This document shows, one piece after another, positions 1 through 7,410 of a stretch of 19,664 bases of DNA. Both the position numbers and the translations under genes were made by a program. The stretch's first letter is position 1; every line of letters starts with the position of its first letter. The notes beneath the pieces are model-generated. The model was given only the letters and a program-made list of their open reading frames with translations, was not told the DNA's origin and did no database searches. Origin of the DNA: Stramentimicrobium sp964525625 (GTDB lineage: Bacteria > Atribacterota > Phoenicimicrobiia > Phoenicimicrobiales > Stramentimicrobiaceae); NCBI GenBank assembly GCA_964525625.1, contig CAZGKY010000025.1:1-19664 (forward strand), in the 5' to 3' direction.

Positions 1-21
1 ATTAAGGAGGACTAATTCAAG

Positions 22-384
22 ATGACCCAACTAAATAGTAAATCAATAAAGATATTTTTGCAAGAAGTCCTATCTAAAGACGGAAATTTCCTAAAGAAAA
101 TAGTAAAGATGCTATTACCAGAGATTAGGGAAGAAGAAAGAGATGCTCAGGTCGGCGTATTGTCTCAGCAAAGAGACCATACCAAAAGAAAGACCAATCG
201 TAACGGCTATAAGCCCCGCTCTTTGCATACCAGAGTCGGCAGCCTGCTTTTGGGCAAACTCCAGATCAGGGAATTTGCCTTTCAGAACCAACTCTGCTGC
301 TCGGTATCGCTCATTTTCTACCTAATGTCCTCTCTTGTGTGCACTATCTTAAAAGGAGAAGAAAAATCTGGCCTGCTATCTTAA
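22..384 (+). pseudogene. IS256-family transposase remnant, frameshifted and truncated
   Basis: The reading frame opens with a good ribosome binding site (AAGGAGG at 4-10) and an ATG at 22. Its first 80 or so residues resemble the N-terminus of IS256-type (mutator) transposases, notably the block NRNGYKPRSLHTRVGSL, which corresponds to the family's conserved NGYRxRxLxTRVGxL motif. After about position 265 the expected continuation (FRT...ARYRSFS) appears in the +1 frame, which then stops at about 323-325. This points to a single-base frameshift. An intact family member is about 400 residues with a DDE catalytic core; nothing of the core is present. The annotated frame ends in residues with no family likeness. 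It is a dead fragment, with the element's left end lying before the window. The family call is confident; the exact lesion is inferred. Confidence 0.75.
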
Positions 385-439
385 ATAGACCTATAGTTCT
401 TCCACCAGAAAGATAGCTATTACCACAGTAAGGTACACA

Positions 440-621
440 AGAATTTTAGAAAATGATAAAGATTTGCAAAAGATGATGCTCTTCTAGGAGAGATAAAACA
501 GAGGAAAGAAGGAGTCAGAACTCAGGAGGAATTGGTAGCAGCTTAACTTTATAGAAAAATTGGGATTGACTCATACTCTGTTATAGCAATAAATTATTTA
601 ATGGGGCTTGAGGATAAATAG
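440..621 (+). pseudogene. Decayed small gene, family not recognised
   Basis: Two adjoining frames read as one continuous protein-like sequence. Frame 2 from about 440 gives RILENDKDLQK. Frame 1 from about 472 continues with DDALLGEIKQRKEGVRTQEE and LVAA, hits an in-frame TAA at 544-546, then goes on as LYRKIGIDSYSVIAINYLMG to a TAG at 619-621. The composition looks like a real soluble protein, and the three pieces join with one frameshift and one nonsense codon. I do not recognise the family. Together with the transposase fragment before it, this makes the stretch 22-621 a graveyard of inactivated genes. Apart from these remnants and the htpX promoter I see nothing else between 385 and 695. 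Confidence 0.4.
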
Positions 622-636
622 GCTATACATTATAAT
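608..636 (+). promoter_or_regulatory. Candidate sigma70-type promoter of htpX
   Basis: TTGAGG at 608-613 and a perfect TATAAT at 631-636 are separated by 17 bases. Transcription would start near 643, leaving a leader of about 50 bases before the htpX start. The -35 box matches the consensus at four of six positions. It overlaps the end of the decayed gene just upstream. Confidence 0.5.
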
Positions 637-695
637 AAATAAATAATAGAAAAATATTTCATATAATTATATCTTAAATTCATAAGGAGATTTTC

Positions 696-1667
696 ATGAA
701 TCTGCAAATTAAAATGTGGGTTTTAATAATATTAATGTTTGCCATACTTTATGGAGTTATTACCGGTATTGGCACATATATGGGAGCTGGAAATGTAATA
801 ACTTACTTGGTACTCGCCATAGTAATAACACTTTTACAATACCTTATAGGACCCAATATGGTTACCTCCATGATGAAGGTCCGGTGGGTCACCCCCTCAG
901 ACGAGCCCGAACTTCATCAGATGATAGAAGAACTATCTCAGAAAGCAGGAATACCTAAACCCAAAGTTGGTGTTTCACAGGTAGCGGTTCCCAATGCTTT
1001 TGCCTTTGGCAGAAGCCTTAAAGATGGCCGGGTCTGTATAACCAGTGGTATGAAACAATTATTAAACAAAGAGGAATTGAAAGCAGTATTGGGGCATGAA
1101 CTCTCCCATATTAAACATCGGGATATGATTATTATTACTGTTTTATCGGTCATCCCCTTGATACTCTACTGGCTAGGAATGCGTATGATGTATGGTGGCA
1201 CATTGAGAAATAGAGAAAATAGGGGTTCAGCTGCTCTTATTGGTATGATTGCCTTTCTATTATATTTCATCTCGAATCTCTTAGTGCTTTATGGTTCCAG
1301 GATCAGAGAATACTATGCAGATCAGGGAAGTGTCAGTTTGGGGAATCCTCCTCATCACCTGGCCTCTGCTTTATATAAATTAACCTATGGCTCTGCCAAA
1401 CTTAGAGGAAACCAGGTGGGAGAACAAGCCCTTAACCAGGTGGAAGGATTGCGAGCCTTTTTTCTTAACGATGTGGCCAGAGCATATCAGGAATTCAAGA
1501 CCCTGAAAGAAGTTGACCAAAATCTCAGTGGTTCTATTGAGGCCCAAGAATTGCTTGCCTTAAGAGAAAAAAATATTAGAATGAGTGCATCAGAGAGGAT
1601 GATGGAACTCTTTACCACTCATCCCAATATGTTAAAAAGAATTAAAGCCTTATCTCATCTTTCGTAA
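696..1667 (+). CDS. htpX: HtpX-type membrane zinc metalloprotease (M48)
   Basis: Membrane-bound zinc endopeptidase of the M48B (HtpX) family, which degrades misfolded or damaged inner-membrane proteins. The zinc site is HELSH at residues 134-138, with the third ligand expected at Glu205 in EYYAD (205-209). Two hydrophobic N-terminal segments (about 6-24 and 33-51) and further ones around 144-160 and 178-200 match the HtpX layout, in which the active site faces the cytoplasm. At 323 residues it is slightly longer than typical members (about 285-300). The start is set by AAGGAGA at 684-690, five bases before the ATG. It is alone on the plus strand, with its own promoter at 608-636. Such genes are often stress-induced, but no heat-shock operator is visible. 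No rho-independent terminator is obvious in the 214 bases after it. Confidence 0.93.
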   Translation: MNLQIKMWVLIILMFAILYGVITGIGTYMGAGNVITYLVLAIVITLLQYLIGPNMVTSMMKVRWVTPSDEPELHQMIEELSQKAGIPKPKVGVSQVAVPNAFAFGRSLKDGRVCITSGMKQLLNKEELKAVLGHELSHIKHRDMIIITVLSVIPLILYWLGMRMMYGGTLRNRENRGSAALIGMIAFLLYFISNLLVLYGSRIREYYADQGSVSLGNPPHHLASALYKLTYGSAKLRGNQVGEQALNQVEGLRAFFLNDVARAYQEFKTLKEVDQNLSGSIEAQELLALREKNIRMSASERMMELFTTHPNMLKRIKALSHLS

Positions 1668-1881
1668 AAATAATTGCGTTTTAATCCTTCTTCTTTGTAT
1701 TTCATAATCCTTGATTAAAAGATATAGAATTAAAATGTTAAACTGAAATAGAATCCTCTGGAATTAAAACAGTTAATATAGCACCAATCTGGCTTCTGGT
1801 TTAAAGAACGCCCTGAAAATATTTTAACTTAAATTTTCCTACCTAGTTATTTTGCTTTCGGTATTATTACTTTAATTATTA

Positions 1882-2784
1882 TTAAATCCCTAATCTAATT
1901 TTAATAAAATCAAAGATAACATCGGGAATACTAACATCACAGCAACTTTCAATACCTTTAAAACCTGGTGAAGAATTGGCTTCACAAATTTTATAGCTTT
2001 CTCCGTTAAATAACAAATCAATCCCGGTAATATCTAAATTCAATACTCTGGCACACTCAGTAGCTAACCATTCAATCTCTTTGCTAGTCTGGAAAGCCTT
2101 TACTTCACCACCTCGTGAAAAATTAGCTTTAAAATTACCATCACGAGAAATTCTTTCCATACAGGCAATTACTCTGCCTCCCACCACAAAAACTCTTAAA
2201 TCACGACCCCTACTGGTCTGAATAAATTCTTGAATGATAAAATTAGCCTGGGTTTTGGCAGTATCAATCAATTGCATAAGGTCTTCCAGATGCCCTGGTT
2301 TTTCACATAAAAATACTCCACTTCCTTGCGCTCCAGAGATAGTCTTGACTACTATGGGAAATCCTATAGTCTCTTCAATTAATTTGATGTTTAAGGGATA
2401 TCTAGCCAGCATAGTACGAGGTACTGGAAAATTATGGGCTGCTAATATCTGCTGGGTATATAATTTATCTTTTACAATTTCGATACTTTGTGAGGAATTA
2501 AAGGTGCTTACTCCCAATCTCTCCAGATGTCGAATAACCGCCAGAGAAAAATAGGGTGTATTAGCACCCTGTCTTGGCAACAAAAATTGTGGTAATTTAG
2601 TGTAATTATTATCTACAATTACACTCTTGTTATCATCTCTATTAACCAGTAAATCAAATTGTTCCGGACATAATATCTTTAAAGTTATACCTCTCTTTTC
2701 TGCTACCTCCAGAAAGCGATTCATTTCATATTTATCTGAAGTGATCTCGTTCTGCCTCTGTTTATAAAGAATCCAGCCCTCCAT
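1882..2784 (-). CDS. RimK-family ATP-grasp ligase (amino acid ligase)
   Basis: ATP-grasp enzyme related to RimK, LysX, CofF and MptN, which use ATP to join an amino acid (often glutamate) to a carboxylate on a protein or small molecule. The N-terminal pre-ATP-grasp domain covers about 1-100. The ATP-grasp fold follows, with KDKLYT (105-110), the nucleotide-binding lysine and glycine loop VVKTISGAQGSGV (145-157), QEFI (185-188), RDLRVFV (194-200) and metal ligands Asp256, Glu268 and Asn270 in CEANSSPGF (267-275). Length (300) is normal. A GGGAGA motif sits just upstream of the ATG. The PEBP-like gene lies 109 bases upstream on the same strand; an AAATAAT/ATTATTT hairpin at 2849-2869 lies between them. 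The substrate cannot be deduced: no lysW-like carrier, rpsF or F420 gene is nearby. Confidence 0.85.
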   Translation of the reverse strand: MEGWILYKQRQNEITSDKYEMNRFLEVAEKRGITLKILCPEQFDLLVNRDDNKSVIVDNNYTKLPQFLLPRQGANTPYFSLAVIRHLERLGVSTFNSSQSIEIVKDKLYTQQILAAHNFPVPRTMLARYPLNIKLIEETIGFPIVVKTISGAQGSGVFLCEKPGHLEDLMQLIDTAKTQANFIIQEFIQTSRGRDLRVFVVGGRVIACMERISRDGNFKANFSRGGEVKAFQTSKEIEWLATECARVLNLDITGIDLLFNGESYKICEANSSPGFKGIESCCDVSIPDVIFDFIKIRLGI

Positions 2785-2893
2785 ATATTTCTCCCATCTA
2801 TTTTAAATATTTACCTGTATTATTTTTATTTGATACTCATTGACTGGGAAATAATCCTGGGAATTATTTTTGTTATATGCTTCCCAAATAAAG

Positions 2894-3325
2894 TTATTTC
2901 CGCTGATAAAGACCAACCAATTCTGCCTCTGCTAAGATATGTCCTTCCATGGCTTTTAATAAATCTTTTTTCCGGCAACCCTCTTCTAAATCTAGTTTGG
3001 TATCCAGAGCATAAAGTTTAAAGAAATAACGATGGGTACCGGAGGGGGGACAGGGACCTCCATATTCTAATTTTCGAAAATCATTGAGACCCTGAGTACC
3101 TGGTATCTCCCCCTCTTCTATTATATCAGTAACATGAATATTAAAGACTATCCAGTGCACCCATGTGCCTGCCGGAGCATCAGGATCTTCAACTATAAGC
3201 GCTAATCTTTTTGTCCCTTCTGGAATATCTTCAATAATTAAACTGGGGCTAATATCTTCACCATCACAGGTAAATTTTTCTGGAATATAACCTTCATGTT
3301 CAAAGTCAGCACTACTTAATTTCAT
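2894..3325 (-). CDS. YbhB/YbcL-type Raf kinase inhibitor-like protein (PEBP family)
   Basis: Small soluble protein of the phosphatidylethanolamine-binding protein family. Family signatures are complete: CDGEDISPSL (20-29), DPDAPAGTWVHW (47-58) with the ligand-pocket histidine at 57, and GPCPPSGTHRYFFKLYALD (90-108). The length of 143 is slightly short of the usual 150-180 for bacterial members. There is no signal peptide, so it should be cytoplasmic. The bacterial role of the family is not settled; anion binding and protease-inhibitor-like functions have been proposed. The start is supported by GGGAGG about 10 bases upstream. A candidate promoter lies at 3395-3423. Confidence 0.92.
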   Translation of the reverse strand: MKLSSADFEHEGYIPEKFTCDGEDISPSLIIEDIPEGTKRLALIVEDPDAPAGTWVHWIVFNIHVTDIIEEGEIPGTQGLNDFRKLEYGGPCPPSGTHRYFFKLYALDTKLDLEEGCRKKDLLKAMEGHILAEAELVGLYQRK

Positions 3326-3394
3326 TTCCTTAACCTCCCATAAATAAATTTAAAATTTTCTAATTTTTTATGCAATGTGAATTGACTAATATAT

Positions 3395-3423
3395 ATTATA
3401 ATCCAAAACTTTTTCAATGGAAA
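3395..3423 (-). promoter_or_regulatory. Candidate promoter for the PEBP gene
   Basis: On the minus strand TTTCCA (3418-3423) is followed after 17 bases by TATAAT (3395-3400). The -10 box is perfect and the -35 matches at four of six positions. The -35 overlaps the hairpin downstream of nadE. The leader would be about 60 bases. Confidence 0.35.
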
Positions 3424-3437
3424 ACTATCCTTGAAAA
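3411..3437 (-). terminator. Hairpin downstream of nadE, possible terminator
   Basis: TTTTCAA (3411-3417) pairs with TTGAAAA (3431-3437). The inner GGA (3419-3421) pairs with TCC (3428-3430), with one bulged base and a six-base loop. It begins 12 bases after the nadE stop. On the minus strand the stem is followed by an A-rich then T-rich stretch rather than a clean T run, so termination would be weak. Confidence 0.4.
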
Positions 3438-3448
3438 TAAATTTTTCT

Positions 3449-4375
3449 TTAATCTCTTTTGGAGCGGGCATAATAAACTAAATCAAGCACATAAACCACA
3501 TGTTCTGGTGCTATATTAAGCAATTGACTTATATCTTCAGGTAGCCAATTATTTTCATGGGCTAATAATATTAAGTCAATTTCTTCATAAGAGAGACCAA
3601 TCATTGTTTGGTCATCTAATCCTGGCAGTAAATCTGGAGAAGGCGCTTTATTTATGATATGATCTGCTATCTCCAGATATCTGGCTAATTGTCTTACTTG
3701 AGTTTTATATAGACCAATGATAGGCATAATATCGGCTAAGTGGTCACAACCAAACTTTACAAAAAGGCCAATTTGTTGTTCTGTCTTGTTGGTACATCCA
3801 ATCACTATCCGATCTTCTAATTCTGCATAATAATAGAGTATCAACATACGAAAACGGTGTTTGGCATGCAATATTGCTTGTCCTCTTCTAATATAATCAT
3901 GATAAGGCTTATCACTGAGCCCTTTTATATATGAGGCAAAGGGGGGTTCTCCACTAATTTTTTGATAATAACAATGTGCCTTTTTAAAGAGATAGCTCTT
4001 TATCTTATTTTGGAACGGGATATTGCTGGCAAAACCATATTTTTTTATCTTAAGGTCTTTTAAAAAAGGAGTAATGTCGATAACTTCCCATTGAATTCCT
4101 AAGTCTCTGGCAAGTTCATAGGCATCTTTTAGATGTACCTGGTTAGATTCACTATCTGGTAAAAGAAGGACTTTTACTTTCTCTTTTCCTAAAGCTCTGA
4201 CACTCAAGACCGTTACTAATGATGAATCGAGCCCTCCACTCAAGCCAATTAGAGCACCTTGTTTTTTAAATTTCTGTTGAGATTTAATGATCTTTTGTAC
4301 CAGGTTCCGACAAAGGTTTTCACTATCTATCTTCATTTTTGTGTGTAGGTTTTCGAATTCGAATTTATTGTTCAT
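3449..4375 (-). CDS. nadE: NAD+ synthase, ammonia-dependent type
   Basis: Adenylates deamido-NAD+ and amidates it to NAD+, the last step of NAD synthesis. The N-type ATP pyrophosphatase motif SGGLDSS lies at 46-52. Other family landmarks are LLPDSESNQ (71-79), AKHRFRMLILYYYAELEDR (171-189), GCTNKTE (193-199), DIMPIIGLYKTQVRQLA (215-231) and the pyrophosphate-region segment KAPSPDLLPGLDDQ (243-256). There is no glutaminase domain, so free ammonia is the expected nitrogen donor. It is 308 residues against about 245-275 usually; most of the extra length is at residues 105-165, between the two halves of the ATP site. The start is not fixed by a strong ribosome binding site; Met14 is an alternative. 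Confidence 0.88.
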   Translation of the reverse strand: MNNKFEFENLHTKMKIDSENLCRNLVQKIIKSQQKFKKQGALIGLSGGLDSSLVTVLSVRALGKEKVKVLLLPDSESNQVHLKDAYELARDLGIQWEVIDITPFLKDLKIKKYGFASNIPFQNKIKSYLFKKAHCYYQKISGEPPFASYIKGLSDKPYHDYIRRGQAILHAKHRFRMLILYYYAELEDRIVIGCTNKTEQQIGLFVKFGCDHLADIMPIIGLYKTQVRQLARYLEIADHIINKAPSPDLLPGLDDQTMIGLSYEEIDLILLAHENNWLPEDISQLLNIAPEHVVYVLDLVYYARSKRD

Positions 4376-4506
4376 ATCACAAAATTACTCTCTTTTTATA
4401 TTTTATTAGCACTAATTATTTATCAAAAAATTAACTAAAAATAAACAATTTTCTGGTAAATTCCAATAAAATCCTTATAATAATATTTTAGCGGGTAAAA
4501 TAAAAA

Positions 4507-5256
4507 ATGACAAAAGCAATCTTATTTGATTTAGATAATACCTTAATATTATTTGATGAAGTGAAATTTTTTAAGGCCTATATTAAAAAAGTAGCTCCCA
4601 TCATGTCTGACCTGGTTTTACCTCACAACCTCTGGCGACTGGTATTGAATGCTACCAAAGCAGTTCTACATAACAACGGCCAATTAACTAATAAAGAGGT
4701 TTTCTTTTACACCTTTACTCAAGAATTGGAAGATAAAGCTGAGGAGGTCTGGAATCGCTTTCAGCAATTTTATGAAAATGAGTTTGACCACCTGAAAAAT
4801 TTAGTGACTGTTAACAAAGGTGTATCAGAAATATTTGCCACCTTGATTCATAAAAAAATAAAAATTGTTATTGCTTCCAACCCCTTCTGGCCTTGTTTGG
4901 CAATGGAAAAGAGAATGAATTGGGCTGGTTTAAAGAAAGAACAGGTTCATCTAATTACCCATTTGGAAAACATGCATTTCTGCAAACCCCGTCTGGAATA
5001 TTATCAGGAAATATGCCAGAAAATTAGGGTAAATCCAGAAAATTGCCTGATGGTTGGAGATGATCCAGTTAATGATATGATAGCTGGAAAGATCGGTATA
5101 AAAACATTCCTGACTACTGATAGTAAAATGTTTAATAATCCCTTAAGGATAATTAGTAAAAAAATAAGATTTGGTAGAGGCAAAGAGAGAGTAAAGCCTA
5201 ATTATACCGGTTCTCTGATTCAAATTCTAAAAATTCTTCCGATTTTAGGTTATTAG
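4507..5256 (+). CDS. HAD-superfamily hydrolase (phosphatase-like)
   Basis: Haloacid dehalogenase-type phosphohydrolase with all four motifs: DLDNT (8-12, nucleophile Asp8 and acid/base Asp10), the Ser/Asn of motif II at SN 124-125, Lys160 in CKP (motif III), and GDDPVND (184-190) for magnesium binding. The helical cap is inserted after motif I (about 15-100), as in subfamily I enzymes. At 249 residues it is a little long; the C-terminal extension (about 212-249) is basic and has no family likeness that I can name. The substrate cannot be told from sequence. TATAAT at 4476-4481 is a possible -10 box without a convincing -35. The ribosome binding site is poor. It ends 26 bases from the convergent lysE-type gene. 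Confidence 0.85.
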   Translation: MTKAILFDLDNTLILFDEVKFFKAYIKKVAPIMSDLVLPHNLWRLVLNATKAVLHNNGQLTNKEVFFYTFTQELEDKAEEVWNRFQQFYENEFDHLKNLVTVNKGVSEIFATLIHKKIKIVIASNPFWPCLAMEKRMNWAGLKKEQVHLITHLENMHFCKPRLEYYQEICQKIRVNPENCLMVGDDPVNDMIAGKIGIKTFLTTDSKMFNNPLRIISKKIRFGRGKERVKPNYTGSLIQILKILPILGY

Positions 5257-5282
5257 TCTTTACCCAAACAGTGTAAGGAAAA

Positions 5283-5897
5283 TTAAAAGGCAATACTTAA
5301 GGCATCATAAATAAACTTGCCACTAAAGAATAAAAGAAATATACCACAAACCGCAAAAAGAACCTGTTGCAATCTATGACCAAAAAACTGACCTCCTTTA
5401 AAGGTTAAGGAGGAAAGAAAGAAATACCAGCAAAAATCACAACTCCAGTGCACCAGTATAAAAGCAATTAATCCCATTACCCCAAATTGATAAGCACCAG
5501 TAATTAACATAGCTCCTATGGTTGCCCACCAGATTAAAAAATAAGGATTGGCAATGCTGAGCACTATGCCAGCGTGGAAAGGAGTATAGGAAAAGGTGTT
5601 CTTCCCTATGCTAGTATTAGTTATATTCTTTAATAATCCCAAACTCATCTTCAGTAAGAATAATCCTCCTAAGATGCCTATAGTCATCTTAATCCAGTCA
5701 ATTTCTAAAAACTTACCTAAACCAATTATTATTAATATAATAAGGGGTAGCTCGACTATAAAATGCCCTAGAGCAATATAAGCACCGGCTTGAGGATGCC
5801 CAGTACCTTTACTTAGCGTTACAGCAGTAATAGGTCCTGGAGCCATTACTCCTGACAAGGAAATAAGAGCAGCTTTTAATAAAAAAGAAAAAAACAT
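5283..5897 (-). CDS. LysE/RhtB-family exporter
   Basis: Six-helix inner-membrane exporter of the LysE superfamily, which usually expels amino acids or related small molecules. Landmarks are APGP at 19-22 in the first helix, the glycine/histidine-rich GAYIALGHFIVEL (38-50), and NPYFLIWWATIG (117-128) opening the fourth helix. It is 204 residues, normal for the family. It begins 24 bases after mogA and continues the same strand, so it is probably the last gene of the cofactor operon. Its substrate is unknown; the link to the pathway is positional only. The stretch WSCDFCWYFF (151-160) has two cysteines inside a membrane segment. Confidence 0.85.
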   Translation of the reverse strand: MFFSFLLKAALISLSGVMAPGPITAVTLSKGTGHPQAGAYIALGHFIVELPLIILIIIGLGKFLEIDWIKMTIGILGGLFLLKMSLGLLKNITNTSIGKNTFSYTPFHAGIVLSIANPYFLIWWATIGAMLITGAYQFGVMGLIAFILVHWSCDFCWYFFLSSLTFKGGQFFGHRLQQVLFAVCGIFLLFFSGKFIYDALSIAF

Positions 5898-5921
5898 ATC
5901 TCTCCTACTCCGTTTTCCTGG

Positions 5922-6413
5922 CTATTCCTTACCACATTCGGATGCCTCACCCTTTAATAAATCAATAGCATGGGGTAAAGCAGTTATAATAAGATTAAGT
6001 GATTCCCGAACTCCTTTAGGACTTCCCGGCAAATTAATAATCAAACTTCTATCTCTAATACCAGCAATAGCTCTGGATAATAAGGCATGGGGTGTCTTTT
6101 TAAAATTCTCCATCCTCATAATCTCACTAATTCCAGGAACGACCTTTTCTATAACAGCCCTGGTTGCTTCCGGTGTCACATCTCTTTTTGCCAAACCGGT
6201 ACCCCCAGTAGTTAGAACCAGATCGGCATTATGTTTTTCAATAGCTTCAATTAAGGTTGTTTTAATCAAGTTCAGTTCATCTGGAATAATAATATACCAC
6301 ACTATATTAGCCTCAATCTGTTTCAGCATCCTGGCTATTGTTTTCCCACTTAGGTCTTCTCTTTGTCCTTGCGCTCCCTTATCACTGACAGTAATGATGG
6401 CAACTTTAATCAT
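5922..6413 (-). CDS. mogA: Molybdopterin adenylyltransferase, MogA/MoaB family
   Basis: Activates molybdopterin by transferring AMP, producing adenylyl-molybdopterin for MoeA. The family motif TTGGTG lies at 68-73, with DVTPEAT at 78-84 and the ligand-binding loop LPGSPKGVRESL at 128-139. At 163 residues it is a full-length single-domain protein. It starts one base after the moaC-MOSC stop, so translation is almost certainly coupled. Members annotated MoaB are very close in sequence; the presence of two MoeA partners in the operon supports an adenylyltransferase role. Confidence 0.92.
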   Translation of the reverse strand: MIKVAIITVSDKGAQGQREDLSGKTIARMLKQIEANIVWYIIIPDELNLIKTTLIEAIEKHNADLVLTTGGTGLAKRDVTPEATRAVIEKVVPGISEIMRMENFKKTPHALLSRAIAGIRDRSLIINLPGSPKGVRESLNLIITALPHAIDLLKGEASECGKE

Positions 6414-6414
6414 A

Positions 6415-7407
6415 TTAAGCTATTACCTCTATATAGTCCCCCGCCTGGATAGTTCCTCCTTTAATTACACTGGTAAAAATACCTTCCTTGGGCATTATGG
6501 AACGTACTTTCTGTCCTCGAACTGTAATATCCACATCATGGTCTTTTCCTATTTGAGTGATTCTCAACACTACTTCTGATCCAATCTTAATAATGGTACC
6601 CACAGGATATCGGTAGAGGTCTTCCAGTCCTTGAAAGACTATATTCTCAAAGAGATCTCCATAATCCAGTTCATAACCCTCTCTTCTCTTCTTCTCCAAA
6701 CTGGATAGACTCAATAGACTTACCTGTTTATGGTCTATTCCAGCATGTATATCACCCTGTATCCCAAAATTTTCCACTACCACAGCACTGGGTACCTGTT
6801 TTTTAGAATTTGTTCGGTCATCCCCTACACAAACTGCCAACACTAACCCCCTTTTTTTATCTTCTTTATCAGTTCCCTCCATCTGATTAGCGGAATTCTC
6901 CTCATTTTTTAGTTTAAGATATGATTTCCCTTGATAATGTCCACTTTGTCCACCATCTTTCTCTACCAGATGAATATGAGTAATCTCAATTCCGCGATCT
7001 ACTGCTTTACAAATATCATAAATGGTAAGAGCAGCAATAGCAACTGCATGTAGGGCTTCCATTTCTACCCCTGTTTTACCTGTAGTCATGACAATAGAAC
7101 GGATTAAAATACTGTTTCTTTCTTCCATAAAGTAAAAATCCATATCCACATTGGTCAGTATAAGAGGATGACAGAGGGGAATTAATTGGCTAGTTTGTTT
7201 GGCCGCCATTATTCCGGCTACCTGAGCTATACCCAGAACATCTCCTTTTGCCATCTTTTTGTCCCTAATCAGGGCTAGGGTCTCCGATTTCATAATTACC
7301 TCTCCTTCAGCAATGGCAATACGGTGAGTATCCTGTTTTCCTCCTACATCAACCATACGAGCCCTCCCTTTATCATTTAGGTGGCTTAATATTCTTTTTT
7401 CATCCAT
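6415..7407 (-). CDS. moaC: Fusion of MoaC (cPMP synthase) and a MOSC domain
   Basis: The N-terminal part (about 1-158) is MoaC, which converts the MoaA product into cyclic pyranopterin monophosphate. Signatures are MVDVGGKQDTHRIA (18-31), LIPLCHPL (75-82), GKTGVEMEALHAV (110-122), AALTIYDICKAVDRG (125-139) and EKDGGQSGHY (149-158). A charged linker (about 160-185) leads to a MOSC domain (about 186-330), a fold shared with the C-terminal domain of molybdenum cofactor sulfurases. The MOSC end is clear: IMPKEGIFTSVIKGGTIQAGD (304-324) has the family's closing pattern. The segment that normally carries cysteines reads IGKDHDVDITVRGQ (286-299) and has none. MoaC activity looks intact. The MOSC part may bind or carry cofactor without persulfide chemistry. 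The gene starts three bases after moaA. Confidence 0.92.
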   Translation of the reverse strand: MDEKRILSHLNDKGRARMVDVGGKQDTHRIAIAEGEVIMKSETLALIRDKKMAKGDVLGIAQVAGIMAAKQTSQLIPLCHPLILTNVDMDFYFMEERNSILIRSIVMTTGKTGVEMEALHAVAIAALTIYDICKAVDRGIEITHIHLVEKDGGQSGHYQGKSYLKLKNEENSANQMEGTDKEDKKRGLVLAVCVGDDRTNSKKQVPSAVVVENFGIQGDIHAGIDHKQVSLLSLSSLEKKRREGYELDYGDLFENIVFQGLEDLYRYPVGTIIKIGSEVVLRITQIGKDHDVDITVRGQKVRSIMPKEGIFTSVIKGGTIQAGDYIEVIA

Positions 7408-7410
7408 ATC

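Noticed and set aside
143..325. A second frame overlapping the transposase remnant
   Set aside because: Only its last part resembles the transposase, which marks the frameshift; it is not a separate gene.
2849..2869. Hairpin between the PEBP and RimK-like genes as a terminator
   Set aside because: The stem is only A-T pairs and no T run follows on the minus strand, so it is mentioned only as a possible structure.
2830..3021. A 63-codon plus-strand frame overlapping the PEBP gene
   Set aside because: Half of it is antisense to a well-supported gene, and it has no ribosome binding site.
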